From the NCBI GenBank assembly GCA_023397475.1, contig JAEWUD010000049.1:28850-92849 (forward strand): 64,000 bases of DNA, written 5' to 3'. Under the pieces are notes generated by a model that did not search any database, was not told where the DNA came from, and saw only the letters and a list, made by a program, of their open reading frames with translations. Below, in pieces: positions 1-9,865 of this stretch. Source of the DNA: Bacillota bacterium (GTDB lineage Bacteria; Bacillota; Clostridia; Saccharofermentanales; Saccharofermentanaceae). Every line of letters starts with the position of its first letter. The first letter of the stretch is position 1. The position numbers and the translations under genes were made by a program.

Positions 1-944
1 CCGATTCGGGCCTTAATCACGGAGACCGGCGGAGTGAAATCCGGACGCAATCGTCCGGTGAGTGTGATGCGATACGCGTGTCGGTCGAACGCTTCCCCAT
101 ACGTATCCCGCAGGAACATCAGAATTCGCTCCACGATCTGATCCGTAGTCTCGCAACCGGAGATGTCCGCACGCGGACACCAGTACGTTCGGGTATTCGC
201 GATCTCAAGCGCCAAGTCGACGCGCCCCCGGGAGATCGTGCCGGCAAGAAAGCCTCGCGGGCCCGGTTCATCGAACCCGCGCGCCTCGGGACAGCCGGAA
301 TACGCAACGTATGTAGAGCCCACTCTCGTCGGCGCGGTCGGTTCATGAACATGTCCGAGCGCCGCATAATCGGCGTCGCATGAAGTAAGGAAGGAACGCG
401 GGATCGGGTGATACGCACTCTTCGCCTCGCCGTCGACAATCTCGCCGTGAAGGAGGATCAGATGCAGCGTGTCCTCCGGATAGCCGGCATCACGGACCGA
501 GAAGTCCGGCGGGCAAAGGGTCCGGGATAATCGCGGCGCGGTAAAACCCGCGCCCCAAACGACAACGCCCAAGCGCGGAATGCGTCGAGCCGAGAATTCG
601 CCGCCGAAGACGGAGACATTCGGCGGAAGCTGGGCGGTCCGATATACCGAGTCCTCCGTATAGGGATCGTGATTGCCGGGCGAGATGAATACTTCCGTGT
701 CGGGAATGGAGGCAAACGCATCCGCGACGGCGCGAAACGCCTCTCCTTCGAATCGAACTTTGTCGATTACATCGCCCGCGAGAAGGAGAATGTCAGTCGA
801 ATGCTCCCGGCAATACGTGATCATGCGCAGGAAAGTATCCAGTTGTTCGTATCTTCGAATCCTCGCCTTCTCGAGAGGGAGCGACGAGAAAGGCGAGCCG
901 AGATGGAAATCGGCCGCGTGAACGATACGAACTTCCCGATGCAT
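1..944 (-). CDS. sbcD: SbcD/YhaO-type metallophosphoesterase (DNA repair exonuclease subunit), 3' end cut by the window
   Basis: The minus strand is open for 314 codons from an ATG at 944 to the window edge. The SD AAGGAGGGAG lies just upstream. All calcineurin-like metal-ligand motifs are present: D-x-H in HAADFHLG (D12, H14), AGD (D58), GNHD (about 90-93), a histidine in LLHGE, and GHVHEP. These define the SbcD/Mre11/YhaO nuclease family, which forms Mn-dependent complexes with an SMC-like ATPase (SbcC or YhaN) to process DNA ends and hairpins. The downstream partner gene would lie left of the window and cannot be seen. Assignment to YhaO rather than classical SbcD is unresolved because the C terminus is missing. 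It is divergent from the cardiolipin synthase gene at 1089. Confidence 0.85.
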   Translation of the reverse strand, partial: MHREVRIVHAADFHLGSPFSSLPLEKARIRRYEQLDTFLRMITYCREHSTDILLLAGDVIDKVRFEGEAFRAVADAFASIPDTEVFISPGNHDPYTEDSVYRTAQLPPNVSVFGGEFSARRIPRLGVVVWGAGFTAPRLSRTLCPPDFSVRDAGYPEDTLHLILLHGEIVDGEAKSAYHPIPRSFLTSCDADYAALGHVHEPTAPTRVGSTYVAYSGCPEARGFDEPGPRGFLAGTISRGRVDLALEIANTRTYWCPRADISGCETTDQIVERILMFLRDTYGEAFDRHAYRITLTGRLRPDFTPPVSVIKARI

Positions 945-1088
945 GGTATTCTCCCTCCTTATCGCGCATTTGCGTTCCCGAATAAATGTTTTGTTTGATT
1001 GTAACACGCCCGCGAAAACGTCTCAAGCGAAGCCGTGTCTCCGGAGGAGTATATGGTTTATAATGAACACGAAAGCGAGGGTATATCG

Positions 1089-2672
1089 ATGACGAAGCGC
1101 TCCCGGAGAAAACGAAGAGTCTTTATCAACGCCACGACAAGGCTCCTTATTCTCGCTTGTATCCTGCTGCTGCAAATCTCCATGGTCGCGCTGCTGGCGT
1201 ATTTTCTTCAGAATCTTTCCATCATTGTCCTTGTCGTTCTCTATGCGATTTCCATCGTTGCCTGTGTCTTTATTTCCGCGCGGCATGACAATCCCGCGAC
1301 TCGCGTTTTCTGGTTGTTGCTGATCGGCTTTTTCCCCGCCTTCGGACTCATTATGTATTTTATGTGGGGAATGCCGCGTCGCGGTACCGCCAAGTATCGA
1401 ATTGAAGAGAAATGTGCCGCGAAGGCCGCGCAAGCCTTGACCGGATACGCCGCCAAGACCCGCGACGAGGCGAGGCGACAAGGGCGCGATTCGGTGTCCG
1501 AGGCTTCGCGAAGTCCGGCGGCTATGATCTCCCGCTCCTATCTGGACTCTTTCGGGTTTCCGGCTTTTCGCGACACGCGTGTCACCTACTTTTCGAGCGG
1601 TGAGACGCTTTTCGCCGATATGCGAAAAGCGCTTGCGAACGCCGAGCAATATATCTTCTTAAGCTTCTTTATCCTTCGCGAAGGGCAGCTGTGGAGCGAA
1701 CTGCATCCGATTCTGCAGGCCAAAGCGGCGGCGGGCGTAGAGGTGCGCCTGTTGATCGACGATGCGGGTACCATGTTCAATATATCGGATGAATTTATTC
1801 TTGAGCTTCGGGATGAGGGCATTGTCGTCGAGCAGTTTAATCCGACGCATCGATTTCTTAACAATCTCTACCTCAATTACCGTAACCACCAGAAGATCAT
1901 CGTGATCGACGGTAACGCGGGTTATACGGGCGGCGTGAACCTGGCAGACGAGTACGCGAACTACACCGCTCCCTTCGGATATTGGAAGGATACGGGAATC
2001 CGTCTTGACGGCCCGGGGGTTTACGGTTTGACCGCCGCCTTTCTCAAGATGTGGGAGCAGACAACGATGAGCCCCGCGGATGATTATGAGCGATTCCTGC
2101 CGAAGATTTCGCAGGATGAAGAGGGTTTGTGTCAGGTTTTTACCGATGGGCCGGGCAATAATCCCGCGAATCCCGCGGAGGGTCTTATCTATCGCATGAT
2201 CGAATCGGCGCACAATTATGTGTACCTGACGACGCCGTATCTGGCTGTCTCCCAGGCCTTCATCGACGTGCTTTGCCGCGTTGCGAGAAGCGGCGTGCGC
2301 GTTGTTCTCGTTGTCCCGTATCAGTTGGATCATTGGTATGTTTTCGAGGTGACGCAGAGTCATTTCTCGCGGCTGATCGATGCCGGTGTCGAGGTGTACC
2401 GTTTCAAGCCGGGCATGCTGCACGCCAAGATGATCGTTGCGGACGATATTCACGCCCTGGTCGGTACAATTAATCTGGATAACCGAAGTTTCTACAGCCA
2501 ATATGAGGACGGCGTCCTCTTCAGCGGGATGAAGGCAGTCGCCGACGTTCGGGAAGATATTGAGGATACGGTCCGTCAGAGTTTTCGCGTTACGCGTGAG
2601 GATTGTGAGAAGATCGGTTTATTGCGGTCGTCTTTTGGCATCTTTATGCGTATCTTCTCACCGCTGATGTAA
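1089..2672 (+). CDS. cls: Cardiolipin synthase, phospholipase D type
   Basis: A 527-residue membrane enzyme that would join two phosphatidylglycerol molecules to cardiolipin. Two hydrophobic segments near the N terminus (about residues 18-75) form the membrane anchor. Two PLD catalytic H-x-K-x4-D motifs follow: HQKIIVID near residue 267 and HAKMIVAD near 444, each followed by the usual G-x-x-N stretch (GGVNLADE, GTINLDNR). Length and layout match bacterial Cls. The start at 1089 is chosen for the SD GCGAGGG; an in-frame GTG at 1035 and ATG at 1053 lie upstream, but TATAAT at 1059-1064 looks like the -10 box, which would put them outside the transcript. Convergent with manA, only 19 bp away, and no obvious terminator hairpin is seen between them. 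Confidence 0.93.
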   Translation: MTKRSRRKRRVFINATTRLLILACILLLQISMVALLAYFLQNLSIIVLVVLYAISIVACVFISARHDNPATRVFWLLLIGFFPAFGLIMYFMWGMPRRGTAKYRIEEKCAAKAAQALTGYAAKTRDEARRQGRDSVSEASRSPAAMISRSYLDSFGFPAFRDTRVTYFSSGETLFADMRKALANAEQYIFLSFFILREGQLWSELHPILQAKAAAGVEVRLLIDDAGTMFNISDEFILELRDEGIVVEQFNPTHRFLNNLYLNYRNHQKIIVIDGNAGYTGGVNLADEYANYTAPFGYWKDTGIRLDGPGVYGLTAAFLKMWEQTTMSPADDYERFLPKISQDEEGLCQVFTDGPGNNPANPAEGLIYRMIESAHNYVYLTTPYLAVSQAFIDVLCRVARSGVRVVLVVPYQLDHWYVFEVTQSHFSRLIDAGVEVYRFKPGMLHAKMIVADDIHALVGTINLDNRSFYSQYEDGVLFSGMKAVADVREDIEDTVRQSFRVTREDCEKIGLLRSSFGIFMRIFSPLM

Positions 2673-2691
2673 TCCAGGCGATTTGAACGAT

Positions 2692-3669
2692 TTACACGGA
2701 CGTGATCAGCACTTCCGCGGGCCCTCGCAGCGTATAATCGCCGGTATTCGCAGGCAGAAAAACCGAATCGCCCTTGTGAAGCATCCGGGTCGACGGTACC
2801 TGCGGGATCGAATTCGCGAGAATCATCTCGCAATTACCCTCCGTCACAACAACGGAGCGGAAGGATGCGGCATCACAAGTCAACGTGACTTCCTTCGTAA
2901 TCTTCACACAATCGACTGAGAAGTATTGGCACGCCGAGAGCCGGCGCTTGGAATAATTCTCGAAAATCACCGTAGAATCCGGCAACGGGCCGTCTTTTGT
3001 GAAATCCATGCGGATCACGTCGAGAGCCTTCTCCACATGTAATTCGCGCGGCGTTCCGTCCGCTTCTCTGCGGTCGAAGTCATAGACTCGGAAGGTTGTG
3101 TTCGAGTTCTGCTGAATCTCTGCGAGAAGTATGCCTGCGCCGATGCCGTGGATGACGCCGGATTTGATCAGAAAGGCGTCGCCCTTCTTGACCGGTACAC
3201 GCCGGATGATCTCTTCAACGGTATGACTGTCGATGTGCTCTCGAAGTTCTTCGGGGCTTACCGGCCGCGTGAATCCATAGTAGATAAACGCATCGGGCGC
3301 GGCGTCGAGTATATACCACAACTCCGTCTTGCCGCAGCCGAGGCCGTGATTACGGGCGTACGTGTCGTCCGGATGAACCTGTATGGAGAGGTCCTCATGG
3401 GCATCGATGAGCTTGATCAGAATCGGAAACTGGTCGGTTACCATCGCGTCTGTTCCTAAGACGGACTCGAGATCGCCATAGATTGCCTCGGACAATGTGT
3501 GACCGGCCAAAGGACCTTCGCTCAGAATCGACGGACCCGCTTCGTGGCAAGACAACAGCCACGCTTCGGCGATCTTTGCCGAGGCTGACTTCACGCCGAA
3601 CTCCCGGGCTAAACGAGCACCGCCCCAGAGATAGTTCTTGGCAACAGGCTCCAATAAGGCAGGATACAT
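2692..3669 (-). CDS. manA: Mannose-6-phosphate isomerase, class I
   Basis: Interconverts mannose-6-phosphate and fructose-6-phosphate in the cytoplasm, feeding mannose into glycolysis or supplying mannose for glycans. At 325 residues it is the short Bacillus-type ManA. Visible family marks are NYLWGG near the N terminus, the zinc-binding QVHPDD motif (about residue 98), GKTELWYIL after it, and a second zinc-ligand region around GVIHGIGAG. ATG at 3669 is preferred because AGGA sits 7 nt upstream; an in-frame ATG at 3675 is too close to the same SD. It appears monocistronic, and no other sugar genes are nearby. Confidence 0.92.
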   Translation of the reverse strand: MYPALLEPVAKNYLWGGARLAREFGVKSASAKIAEAWLLSCHEAGPSILSEGPLAGHTLSEAIYGDLESVLGTDAMVTDQFPILIKLIDAHEDLSIQVHPDDTYARNHGLGCGKTELWYILDAAPDAFIYYGFTRPVSPEELREHIDSHTVEEIIRRVPVKKGDAFLIKSGVIHGIGAGILLAEIQQNSNTTFRVYDFDRREADGTPRELHVEKALDVIRMDFTKDGPLPDSTVIFENYSKRRLSACQYFSVDCVKITKEVTLTCDAASFRSVVVTEGNCEMILANSIPQVPSTRMLHKGDSVFLPANTGDYTLRGPAEVLITSV

Positions 3670-3789
3670 TCTCATGTCCTCATTTTCTCAGATGCTTAAT
3701 TATATCGATATATCCGGTGTTCTGTCGACCGACAAGGAGAGTCTGTTGATGAAATCAGCGAAAAATGCAGAATTGTGCGCTTGGACTCT

Positions 3790-4911
3790 TCAGTCCGTCC
3801 ACTCCATCGCTTCCACTTCAACCTTGGTATACTTGAGAATCTCGTCCATGCGATCCGCCTCGAGATACGATACCAGGGTATATGCCGCGCCATCTTTCTG
3901 TGCGCGTCCCGTACGACCGATGCGGTGAAGGTAGTACTCATTCTCCTTGGGAACGTCGTAGTTGAAGACGCCGTCGATGTCCGCGACATCAATTCCCCGG
4001 GCTGCGACATCCGTCGCGATCAGAACGGGGAATTTGCCCTTGCGATAGCCGTCCATGATCCGATTTCTGGTGTTCTGGTTAATATCGCCGTGCAGACAAT
4101 CCGCATCCATGCCGGCACGCTGCAGGCGTTCCGTTACGTGGCGAACCTTGGTCTTGGTATTGCAGAATACAATGATCTTCCTATGCTTCTTCGTCTTAAT
4201 GATCTTGACAATCGCGTCGAGCTTATCCTTCTCGGCAACCGTTAATCGGAACTGACGTATCTTCGGCATGTCCTCCGCCTTGGGTGCGACGTCGATATTG
4301 ACGGCTCCCTGCAGGTACTGCCAGTTGATATCCATAACCTCACGGGACATGGTCGCAGAGAACAGCGCGATCTGCCTGTCCGCCGGGGTCATATCCAGAA
4401 TCCGTCGAATCTCTTTGAAGAAACCCATGCTGAGCATCTCGTCCGCCTCGTCAAGAACGACGGTGTACACACGGGAGATATCGACGTTTCTCCGCGATAC
4501 GTGATCCAACAATCGCCCGGGTGTTGCTACGACAATCTGCGGTTTGCCTTGAAGTTCCTTGGCCTGTCGCTCGATATTCTGTCCTCCGATGATCGGGCAG
4601 ATACGAAGGCCTTTGATAAACTGACCGATGCTTCGAAGCTCCGTGCAGATCTGGAGCGCGAGTTCGCGCGTCGGACAAAGGACCAGCGCCTGGACAAAGT
4701 CAAGATCCAACTGGAGGTACTCGAGAAGCGGGATGCCGTAGGCGAACGTCTTTCCGGTACCCGTCGGAGCCTTGGCTATGAGATTGTATCCCTCCATCAT
4801 CGGGGGAATCGCTTGTCTTTGGACAGAAGTCGGAACGGTTAACTCGAGCTTTTCGCAGGCCCGGAGAACCTCTTCGGTGAGATTCAGATCTTGAAATGTT
4901 GATTGATTCAT
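3790..4911 (-). CDS. DEAD-box ATP-dependent RNA helicase, minimal core
   Basis: A 373-residue cytoplasmic RNA helicase consisting of the two RecA-like domains with almost nothing added. Motifs in order are: the Q-motif region (TSVQRQAIP), motif I APTGTGKT, Ia PTRELALQ, TPGRLLDH, II DEAD, III SAT, IV/V regions (IVFCNTK, ATDVAARGIDV) and VI HRIGRTGRA. There is no basic or RGG C-terminal tail, so it is shorter than CshA or DbpA types and its RNA target cannot be named. It lies 41 bp downstream of corA on the same strand, probably co-transcribed. SD AAAGG at 6 nt. Roles in ribosome assembly or RNA decay are usual for the family; which one applies is not shown. Confidence 0.9.
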   Translation of the reverse strand: MNQSTFQDLNLTEEVLRACEKLELTVPTSVQRQAIPPMMEGYNLIAKAPTGTGKTFAYGIPLLEYLQLDLDFVQALVLCPTRELALQICTELRSIGQFIKGLRICPIIGGQNIERQAKELQGKPQIVVATPGRLLDHVSRRNVDISRVYTVVLDEADEMLSMGFFKEIRRILDMTPADRQIALFSATMSREVMDINWQYLQGAVNIDVAPKAEDMPKIRQFRLTVAEKDKLDAIVKIIKTKKHRKIIVFCNTKTKVRHVTERLQRAGMDADCLHGDINQNTRNRIMDGYRKGKFPVLIATDVAARGIDVADIDGVFNYDVPKENEYYLHRIGRTGRAQKDGAAYTLVSYLEADRMDEILKYTKVEVEAMEWTD

Positions 4912-4952
4912 TATTTACCTTTCTTCCTGTGGGACCGTGCATTGATGTCAGA

Positions 4953-5933
4953 TTATAAATACTTCCTGCGTTTGCAGAACCAGATGATACCGATCGTAAC
5001 AAGAGCCGACACGATCGCAACCGCAGGATAGCCGTACTTCCATTCGAGCTCAGGCATGTCGCGGAAGTTCATGCCAAACCATCCGGTGATCACGGTGAGC
5101 GGGAGAAAGATTACCGAAACGACGGTAAAAAGCCGCATCATCAGATTCGCGTCGATGTCGACCTGTGCCTGATAGGCTTCACGAAGCTGGATAACACTCT
5201 CACGCAGTGCTGATGCCGCCCGCTCCAAGCGATCGAGTCGCGATCCGATCAGACGGAACATTCTCGCCGATTCCTGCCGGATCAACACACTCTGTTCCTC
5301 TTCGAGCAGATTCGACATATCCACCATCAAGGCGACATACTGGGTAAGCTGCAATGTCTTCTGGCGAAGGCGGAAAATCTCACGGGGATAATCCAACTTC
5401 TCGCCCGCGAGAAGGCGTTCCTCGAGAACCGTCTCCTCCTCGTCGAGTCTTCGGATCAGAGCGATGTCCGCCGCCGCGATCCTCTCCATCAGAAGAAAGA
5501 GGGCTCTCTCCGGGAGCGTCGCCTTACGCTTCTGCTCTGTTCGCTCCGCAAGAATGGTTCTTTTAACGGAATCAGTCAGCTCGGAGGTCTCTGAGATCAC
5601 GACAATTCCCGCCGAGCAGAAGAAGAATGTCAGTTCTTCCTCGACAATCCCGTTCCTCGCGTCGTCGAGCCGGTTCAACACTCCGTAGATCAGGCCGTCG
5701 AGAAACTCGACCTTCGGATGCTGTAACACTCGGTTCACGGCTTCATTGACGGCATAATCAGGAAATCGCATGCGCTCGTTGTTCCGGATAAGTTCTTCCG
5801 GCGACATGAAAATAATGTAACGGTCTGACCATTCCTCCTCCGAGGCGGGTGCTTCGCGCAAGGAGAAACCATTCAGAACGTCATTCGGATCAGAGAAATC
5901 CTTGTCTGCTCGAGACGCGGAAAAAGCCTGCAT
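4953..5933 (-). CDS. corA: CorA-family magnesium/divalent cation transporter
   Basis: A 326-residue inner-membrane channel. A long acidic and helical cytoplasmic N-terminal part (about 1-260) is followed by two C-terminal membrane helices. The pore signature GMNF lies between them, followed by MPE in the periplasmic loop, and the chain ends in a basic tail (CKRRKYL). This is the layout of pentameric CorA. The gene follows the LTA-synthase-like gene by 8 bp with SD GAGG, so they form an operon. Mg or Mn is the family substrate; the neighbour, an enzyme type that is Mn-dependent, makes divalent-cation supply plausible but this is inference. Confidence 0.9.
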   Translation of the reverse strand: MQAFSASRADKDFSDPNDVLNGFSLREAPASEEEWSDRYIIFMSPEELIRNNERMRFPDYAVNEAVNRVLQHPKVEFLDGLIYGVLNRLDDARNGIVEEELTFFFCSAGIVVISETSELTDSVKRTILAERTEQKRKATLPERALFLLMERIAAADIALIRRLDEEETVLEERLLAGEKLDYPREIFRLRQKTLQLTQYVALMVDMSNLLEEEQSVLIRQESARMFRLIGSRLDRLERAASALRESVIQLREAYQAQVDIDANLMMRLFTVVSVIFLPLTVITGWFGMNFRDMPELEWKYGYPAVAIVSALVTIGIIWFCKRRKYL

Positions 5934-5941
5934 AGAATACC

Positions 5942-8692
5942 TCAGGGTAACGGATAATCAGCGGGTACAACTCCGGCGACCGAAAAAGGATTGTCAATCG
6001 TCTCCTCGGGCGCGGGGTTCGCAATATTCGGCTCGCCGGCAAACATCACGATATTCGCTTGCGCCGATGGACAGGTACTATCAAAAATAGTAGCATCCCT
6101 ACCGTTTTTGTCAAACAAATTATTATACGAGAGCATGGCATACCGCTTCAGCAGTTCCGGATCCCGTACCGCATCGGTGTTGCTGTACACAGTTCCCTCC
6201 GATGAAATCACCGCCATCGAGTTCACAACCGGATAGCTTCCGAACAGATCCGACAGGAAGACGTTGTAATCCGGAAGAGGAAGTCCGGTCATCTCGAGGA
6301 CCAGCGTCGACAGATAGTTCAGGCTCATCTTCTCGATGTTCGTCTCGGGGATATCGTAGTTCGCCCATACGAGGAAAGGCGTCTGGTACATCGCGAGCAT
6401 CTCCTCCGACGAGAGCGACGCGAGATCTTTTCCGAGAATATCACTGTAGAACGCATCTTTGAGCTTCGGAAGATGGTCGCCGAAAAACACGATGACCGTC
6501 GGTTCTTCCTGTGCCGCAAAATAGGAAACCAGCCCTGACAGCGCTTCGTCCGAGGCATGTGCCAACGAAAGATATTCTTCCGTCTCCGGATAGGAAACAT
6601 CGAACCCGGACAGAGTAATCTCCGCCTCAAAATTATCGTTCTTCGGAACATATCCGCCATGATTCTGCATGGTTACATTAAAGAGGAATATCGGCTGTCC
6701 CTCGGGCTTCGCTTCATACAGCTCAATCAGTTTGTCGTACGATGCTTCGTCGCTCACATAACTGCGCATCATCAGCGGATCTGTAAAATCCGTAAAGGAA
6801 AGAAACTGGTCAAACCCAAGATTCTCATAGACACTCGGGCGATTCCAGCCGCTCGCGTCAAAGGGGTGAACAGCAATGGTCTGGTAGCCAAATTCCTTGA
6901 GGGTCCATGCGAGAGAACCCGTCTTCTGATCGATGAACTGCTGGTACGGGATGCTTCCCGTCGGAAGGAACGCCATCGAGTTGCCCGTAAGAAACTCAAA
7001 CTCGGAGTTCGCTGTGCCTCCGCCGTAGGTAGAGACATAGGCCGTTCCCTTGATTACGTCCGTTGCCATCGAATCGATAAAAGGCGTCACCGGCATATTC
7101 GTCGCAAAGTCTCCGACTGCCTGCAAATCGGCAAAGGACTCGCACATGATCGCAATGACATTGGGGCGAACAGGTGTCTTTGTCGCCGGCACTTCGTCAA
7201 CGGTTACGGTCGATGCGGTCTCTGTCGCGGCGGTCGTCTCGGAAGACAGAATCTCTGTCGGTGCCGTCCCGTTCGTATCGGTCACATCCGTTGTCGCTCC
7301 GGATATCCCGGTCTCCGCCGTCGTCTCGCCGAACGGAGTCGTTCCGGACGATGTCGGCACGGAGATCTCTGTCTCGGACACCGGGGCAAGTTCAATCAGC
7401 GACTTAATACGTGCGATTTCTTCCGGAGAATATCCGTCGGGCGTATCCACATTCATGTATTGCGCATTCATTGTCAACGCAACGACCAGGCCGTTCTTGG
7501 CATAATTGGACGGCTGATTCCAGACATTATTCACGATGCCGATCCGCTGCATGAAGCTGAATGCCGCGATCGCGTAGCGATCTGTCCCGAACAGCGCAAA
7601 AACCATCAAAGCCGACAACGCGGCTGACAGCGCACCCGTCAGAACACGGGTACGAATTCTCTTCATTGAAAGATCCACATGTGTCAACGCGATGGTCAGC
7701 AGGAGAAAAGCGCATATGGTGACCAGAAGAATCGCCGACAGACTGAAGGTATAATTCCCTGCGACATTCATCGCGGTTCCCGCGGCAAAGAAATCCCACG
7801 GCTGGATCGGCTCTCCGCGGAACTGCAACTTGAAATAGTTGATCAGCGCGAGCACATACAGAACCGTATTCGCGGCAATCATGCTGATGCGGATACGATT
7901 TGTCACCGCGAAAAGCACCAGATAAATCAAGATGTACGCCATGTAATTAAGGATGTATGCCGGCGTGATCTTCTTAAAGGCGGAATTGTCATTCAGTGCC
8001 TCGACGATAAAAAACATCGCGACGGGCGACAAGACAACCGCGATTCTACCGGCCATCGCCTTCTGCTTCTCCGAGAAACGAAACGGTATTGCGATCAGAA
8101 TACCTCCGGCAACAAGAAGAGCGACACACAAAGCGAATGCGCGATAATCCGTAATCGTGTATGCATATTGGGCATGGGACTGGTACAGAGAACTTGTCGG
8201 CTTGTCCGGAATCGACAGGCGCAGCTCTTCCGTGCCGGAAACCGCAGAAACCCAAACCGTCGGAGATTTCTCATAGGCGTTGCCGACAGGGCGCAACGTG
8301 AAGGAGTAGTTCTTTTCTGTGTCCAGCGTCATGTTCACGGGGAAGCGACAGAACTCATCATCTTTCAAATCGGCAATATTGACCGTCGACGTCGTTAACT
8401 TCGAACCGGTCTGATCCAACAGGCTGAAAACCAGCTGGCCATTCGCCGTCTCATCCGTATAGGTCGCCAGACGCACTTCGACATACGCAAGATCCGGGGA
8501 GGCCGGACGAAAATACTGGCGATAATCCTCTTCGGGCGTAAGAAAACCGTTCGTTCTCGCATTGGCTCCGACGCATGCATTGACAACGTTCACCTGGAAT
8601 GCGGCAAAATTAAGCACAAGAACCGTTACAAGTGTCGCTACGAACACCGCCGCGATCAATATGCGTGACTTCTTCCAACCTGTTTTTTCCAT
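5942..8692 (-). CDS. LTA-synthase-like membrane sulfatase/phosphoglycerol transferase
   Basis: About 916 residues. After a first membrane helix comes a soluble beta-rich domain (about 40-155), then six or so membrane helices (about 165-370), a Thr/Ser/Pro-rich linker (about 410-500), and an extracellular alkaline-phosphatase-fold domain. The catalytic Thr lies in GGGTANSEFE (about residue 560), a metal-ligand Glu in IMCESF (about 517), and an Asp-His pair in FFGDHLP (about 738). This matches LtaS/DltP-type enzymes that polymerise glycerol phosphate or modify surface glycans. The extra N-terminal domain and large size differ from LtaS (about 650 residues), so the acceptor is unknown. In-frame ATGs at 8692 and 8701 are both possible starts; 8692 has GGAG upstream. 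Promoter at 8760-8788. Confidence 0.82.
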   Translation of the reverse strand: MEKTGWKKSRILIAAVFVATLVTVLVLNFAAFQVNVVNACVGANARTNGFLTPEEDYRQYFRPASPDLAYVEVRLATYTDETANGQLVFSLLDQTGSKLTTSTVNIADLKDDEFCRFPVNMTLDTEKNYSFTLRPVGNAYEKSPTVWVSAVSGTEELRLSIPDKPTSSLYQSHAQYAYTITDYRAFALCVALLVAGGILIAIPFRFSEKQKAMAGRIAVVLSPVAMFFIVEALNDNSAFKKITPAYILNYMAYILIYLVLFAVTNRIRISMIAANTVLYVLALINYFKLQFRGEPIQPWDFFAAGTAMNVAGNYTFSLSAILLVTICAFLLLTIALTHVDLSMKRIRTRVLTGALSAALSALMVFALFGTDRYAIAAFSFMQRIGIVNNVWNQPSNYAKNGLVVALTMNAQYMNVDTPDGYSPEEIARIKSLIELAPVSETEISVPTSSGTTPFGETTAETGISGATTDVTDTNGTAPTEILSSETTAATETASTVTVDEVPATKTPVRPNVIAIMCESFADLQAVGDFATNMPVTPFIDSMATDVIKGTAYVSTYGGGTANSEFEFLTGNSMAFLPTGSIPYQQFIDQKTGSLAWTLKEFGYQTIAVHPFDASGWNRPSVYENLGFDQFLSFTDFTDPLMMRSYVSDEASYDKLIELYEAKPEGQPIFLFNVTMQNHGGYVPKNDNFEAEITLSGFDVSYPETEEYLSLAHASDEALSGLVSYFAAQEEPTVIVFFGDHLPKLKDAFYSDILGKDLASLSSEEMLAMYQTPFLVWANYDIPETNIEKMSLNYLSTLVLEMTGLPLPDYNVFLSDLFGSYPVVNSMAVISSEGTVYSNTDAVRDPELLKRYAMLSYNNLFDKNGRDATIFDSTCPSAQANIVMFAGEPNIANPAPEETIDNPFSVAGVVPADYPLP

Positions 8693-8759
8693 AATCTCCA
8701 TCTCTTGATCCGAATGTCCTGTTAACACTTTTCAAACACATATTTTACAAGCAGTCTAC

Positions 8760-8788
8760 ATTATACTTCTCCGAACCCCTGTGACCAA
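8760..8788 (-). promoter_or_regulatory. Sigma-A promoter of the LTA-synthase-like/corA group
   Basis: Read on the minus strand: -35 TTGGTC (8783-8788), 17-nt spacer, -10 TATAAT (8760-8765). It lies about 65 bp upstream of the gene starting at 8692. Confidence 0.7.
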
Positions 8789-8922
8789 GGCGTTCCGACC
8801 TCGTCAGTTGCACATATTTTCGGGGATCGTCAGAAAAATTTGTGTTGATTTTGATTCCACTTATCCTCTCGGTTTATTAAAATGATATGATAAGTTAAAC
8901 AAAAATAAGTGAGGTGCCGACC

Positions 8923-9864
8923 ATGGATCTGCCAGCATCCCTGACAAAGTTGCAAAACGTTTCGACCAACATGCGCCAACTCATGGTCGGTAAGGACGCC
9001 GCGGTACGACTGCTGATCATCGCTCTGCTTTCCGACGGCCACGCCTTGCTTGAAGATGTGCCGGGTATCGGCAAGACCACGATGGTCTATGCACTCGCAC
9101 GCTCTCTCGATTGCTCTTTCTCGCGTATCCAATTCACTCCGGACGTTATGCCAACAGATATAACGGGCTTTTCCATGTTCAACGTTAAGACGCAGGAGTT
9201 CATCTTCCGTCCGGGTCCGGTCATGCATCAGATTATTCTGGCGGATGAGATCAATCGTACGTCTCCGAAGACCCAGTCGAGTCTTCTGGAGATCATGCAG
9301 GAGCATCAGGTAACCGTCGACGGAACCACCTATCGGATGCCGGAGCCTTTCATGGTTCTCGCGACACAGAATCCGATTGAACATGCCGGTACCTTCCCTC
9401 TTCCCGACGCGCAGCTTGACCGCTTCTGCCTATCCATTCATATGGGTTACCCGACCGTCGAACAGGAGATGACCATTCTCTCCCGCGTAGAAGAGCATCC
9501 GGACAGTTCGTCATTGTCCTCCGTGATCGACGCGGCCGAGATCATCGAGCTTCGCACGGCCGCGCGCAAGATCCATTGTTCCGAGGCTGTGAAGCAATAC
9601 ATCGCTCGCATCTCCGCCGCGACGCGACGGCATTCAGATCTGAAGCTCGGTGTCAGTCCCCGCGCGTCGATCCACCTGATGCAGACGTCGAAGTCCCTTG
9701 CGCTTCTCGAGGGCAGAGATTATGTTACACCGCAGGACGTGCGCCAGATGTGCGTACCGGTCCTGTCCCATCGTCTTTCGATCCGCTCCGAGTCGATCGC
9801 CTCCGGAAAGACCGTCGAGAGTGTTCTTACGGACATGCTTCAGACGATCGCCGTTCCGAAATAA
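8923..9864 (+). CDS. MoxR-family AAA+ ATPase
   Basis: A 313-residue AAA+ chaperone-like ATPase. Walker A is unusual in form but clear (GIGKTT in EDVPGIGKTTM), Walker B is ILADEINR with the MoxR-typical DEINR, and the sensor-1 region is LATQNPIEHAGTFPLPDAQLDRF, the MoxR hallmark. MoxR proteins help assemble or activate partner complexes and nearly always sit beside DUF58 proteins. Here the DUF58 gene begins 1 bp after the stop and a transglutaminase gene follows. The ATG at 8923 has SD GAGG at 8 nt; a GTG at 8914 overlaps the SD and is unlikely. Confidence 0.92.
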   Translation: MDLPASLTKLQNVSTNMRQLMVGKDAAVRLLIIALLSDGHALLEDVPGIGKTTMVYALARSLDCSFSRIQFTPDVMPTDITGFSMFNVKTQEFIFRPGPVMHQIILADEINRTSPKTQSSLLEIMQEHQVTVDGTTYRMPEPFMVLATQNPIEHAGTFPLPDAQLDRFCLSIHMGYPTVEQEMTILSRVEEHPDSSSLSSVIDAAEIIELRTAARKIHCSEAVKQYIARISAATRRHSDLKLGVSPRASIHLMQTSKSLALLEGRDYVTPQDVRQMCVPVLSHRLSIRSESIASGKTVESVLTDMLQTIAVPK

Positions 9865-9865
9865 T

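Noticed and set aside
6557..7627. 356-residue plus-strand reading frame antisense to the LTA-synthase-like gene
   Set aside because: Long but rich in Arg, Cys and His in the way of a shadow frame of a GC-rich gene; the opposite strand encodes clear sulfatase motifs.
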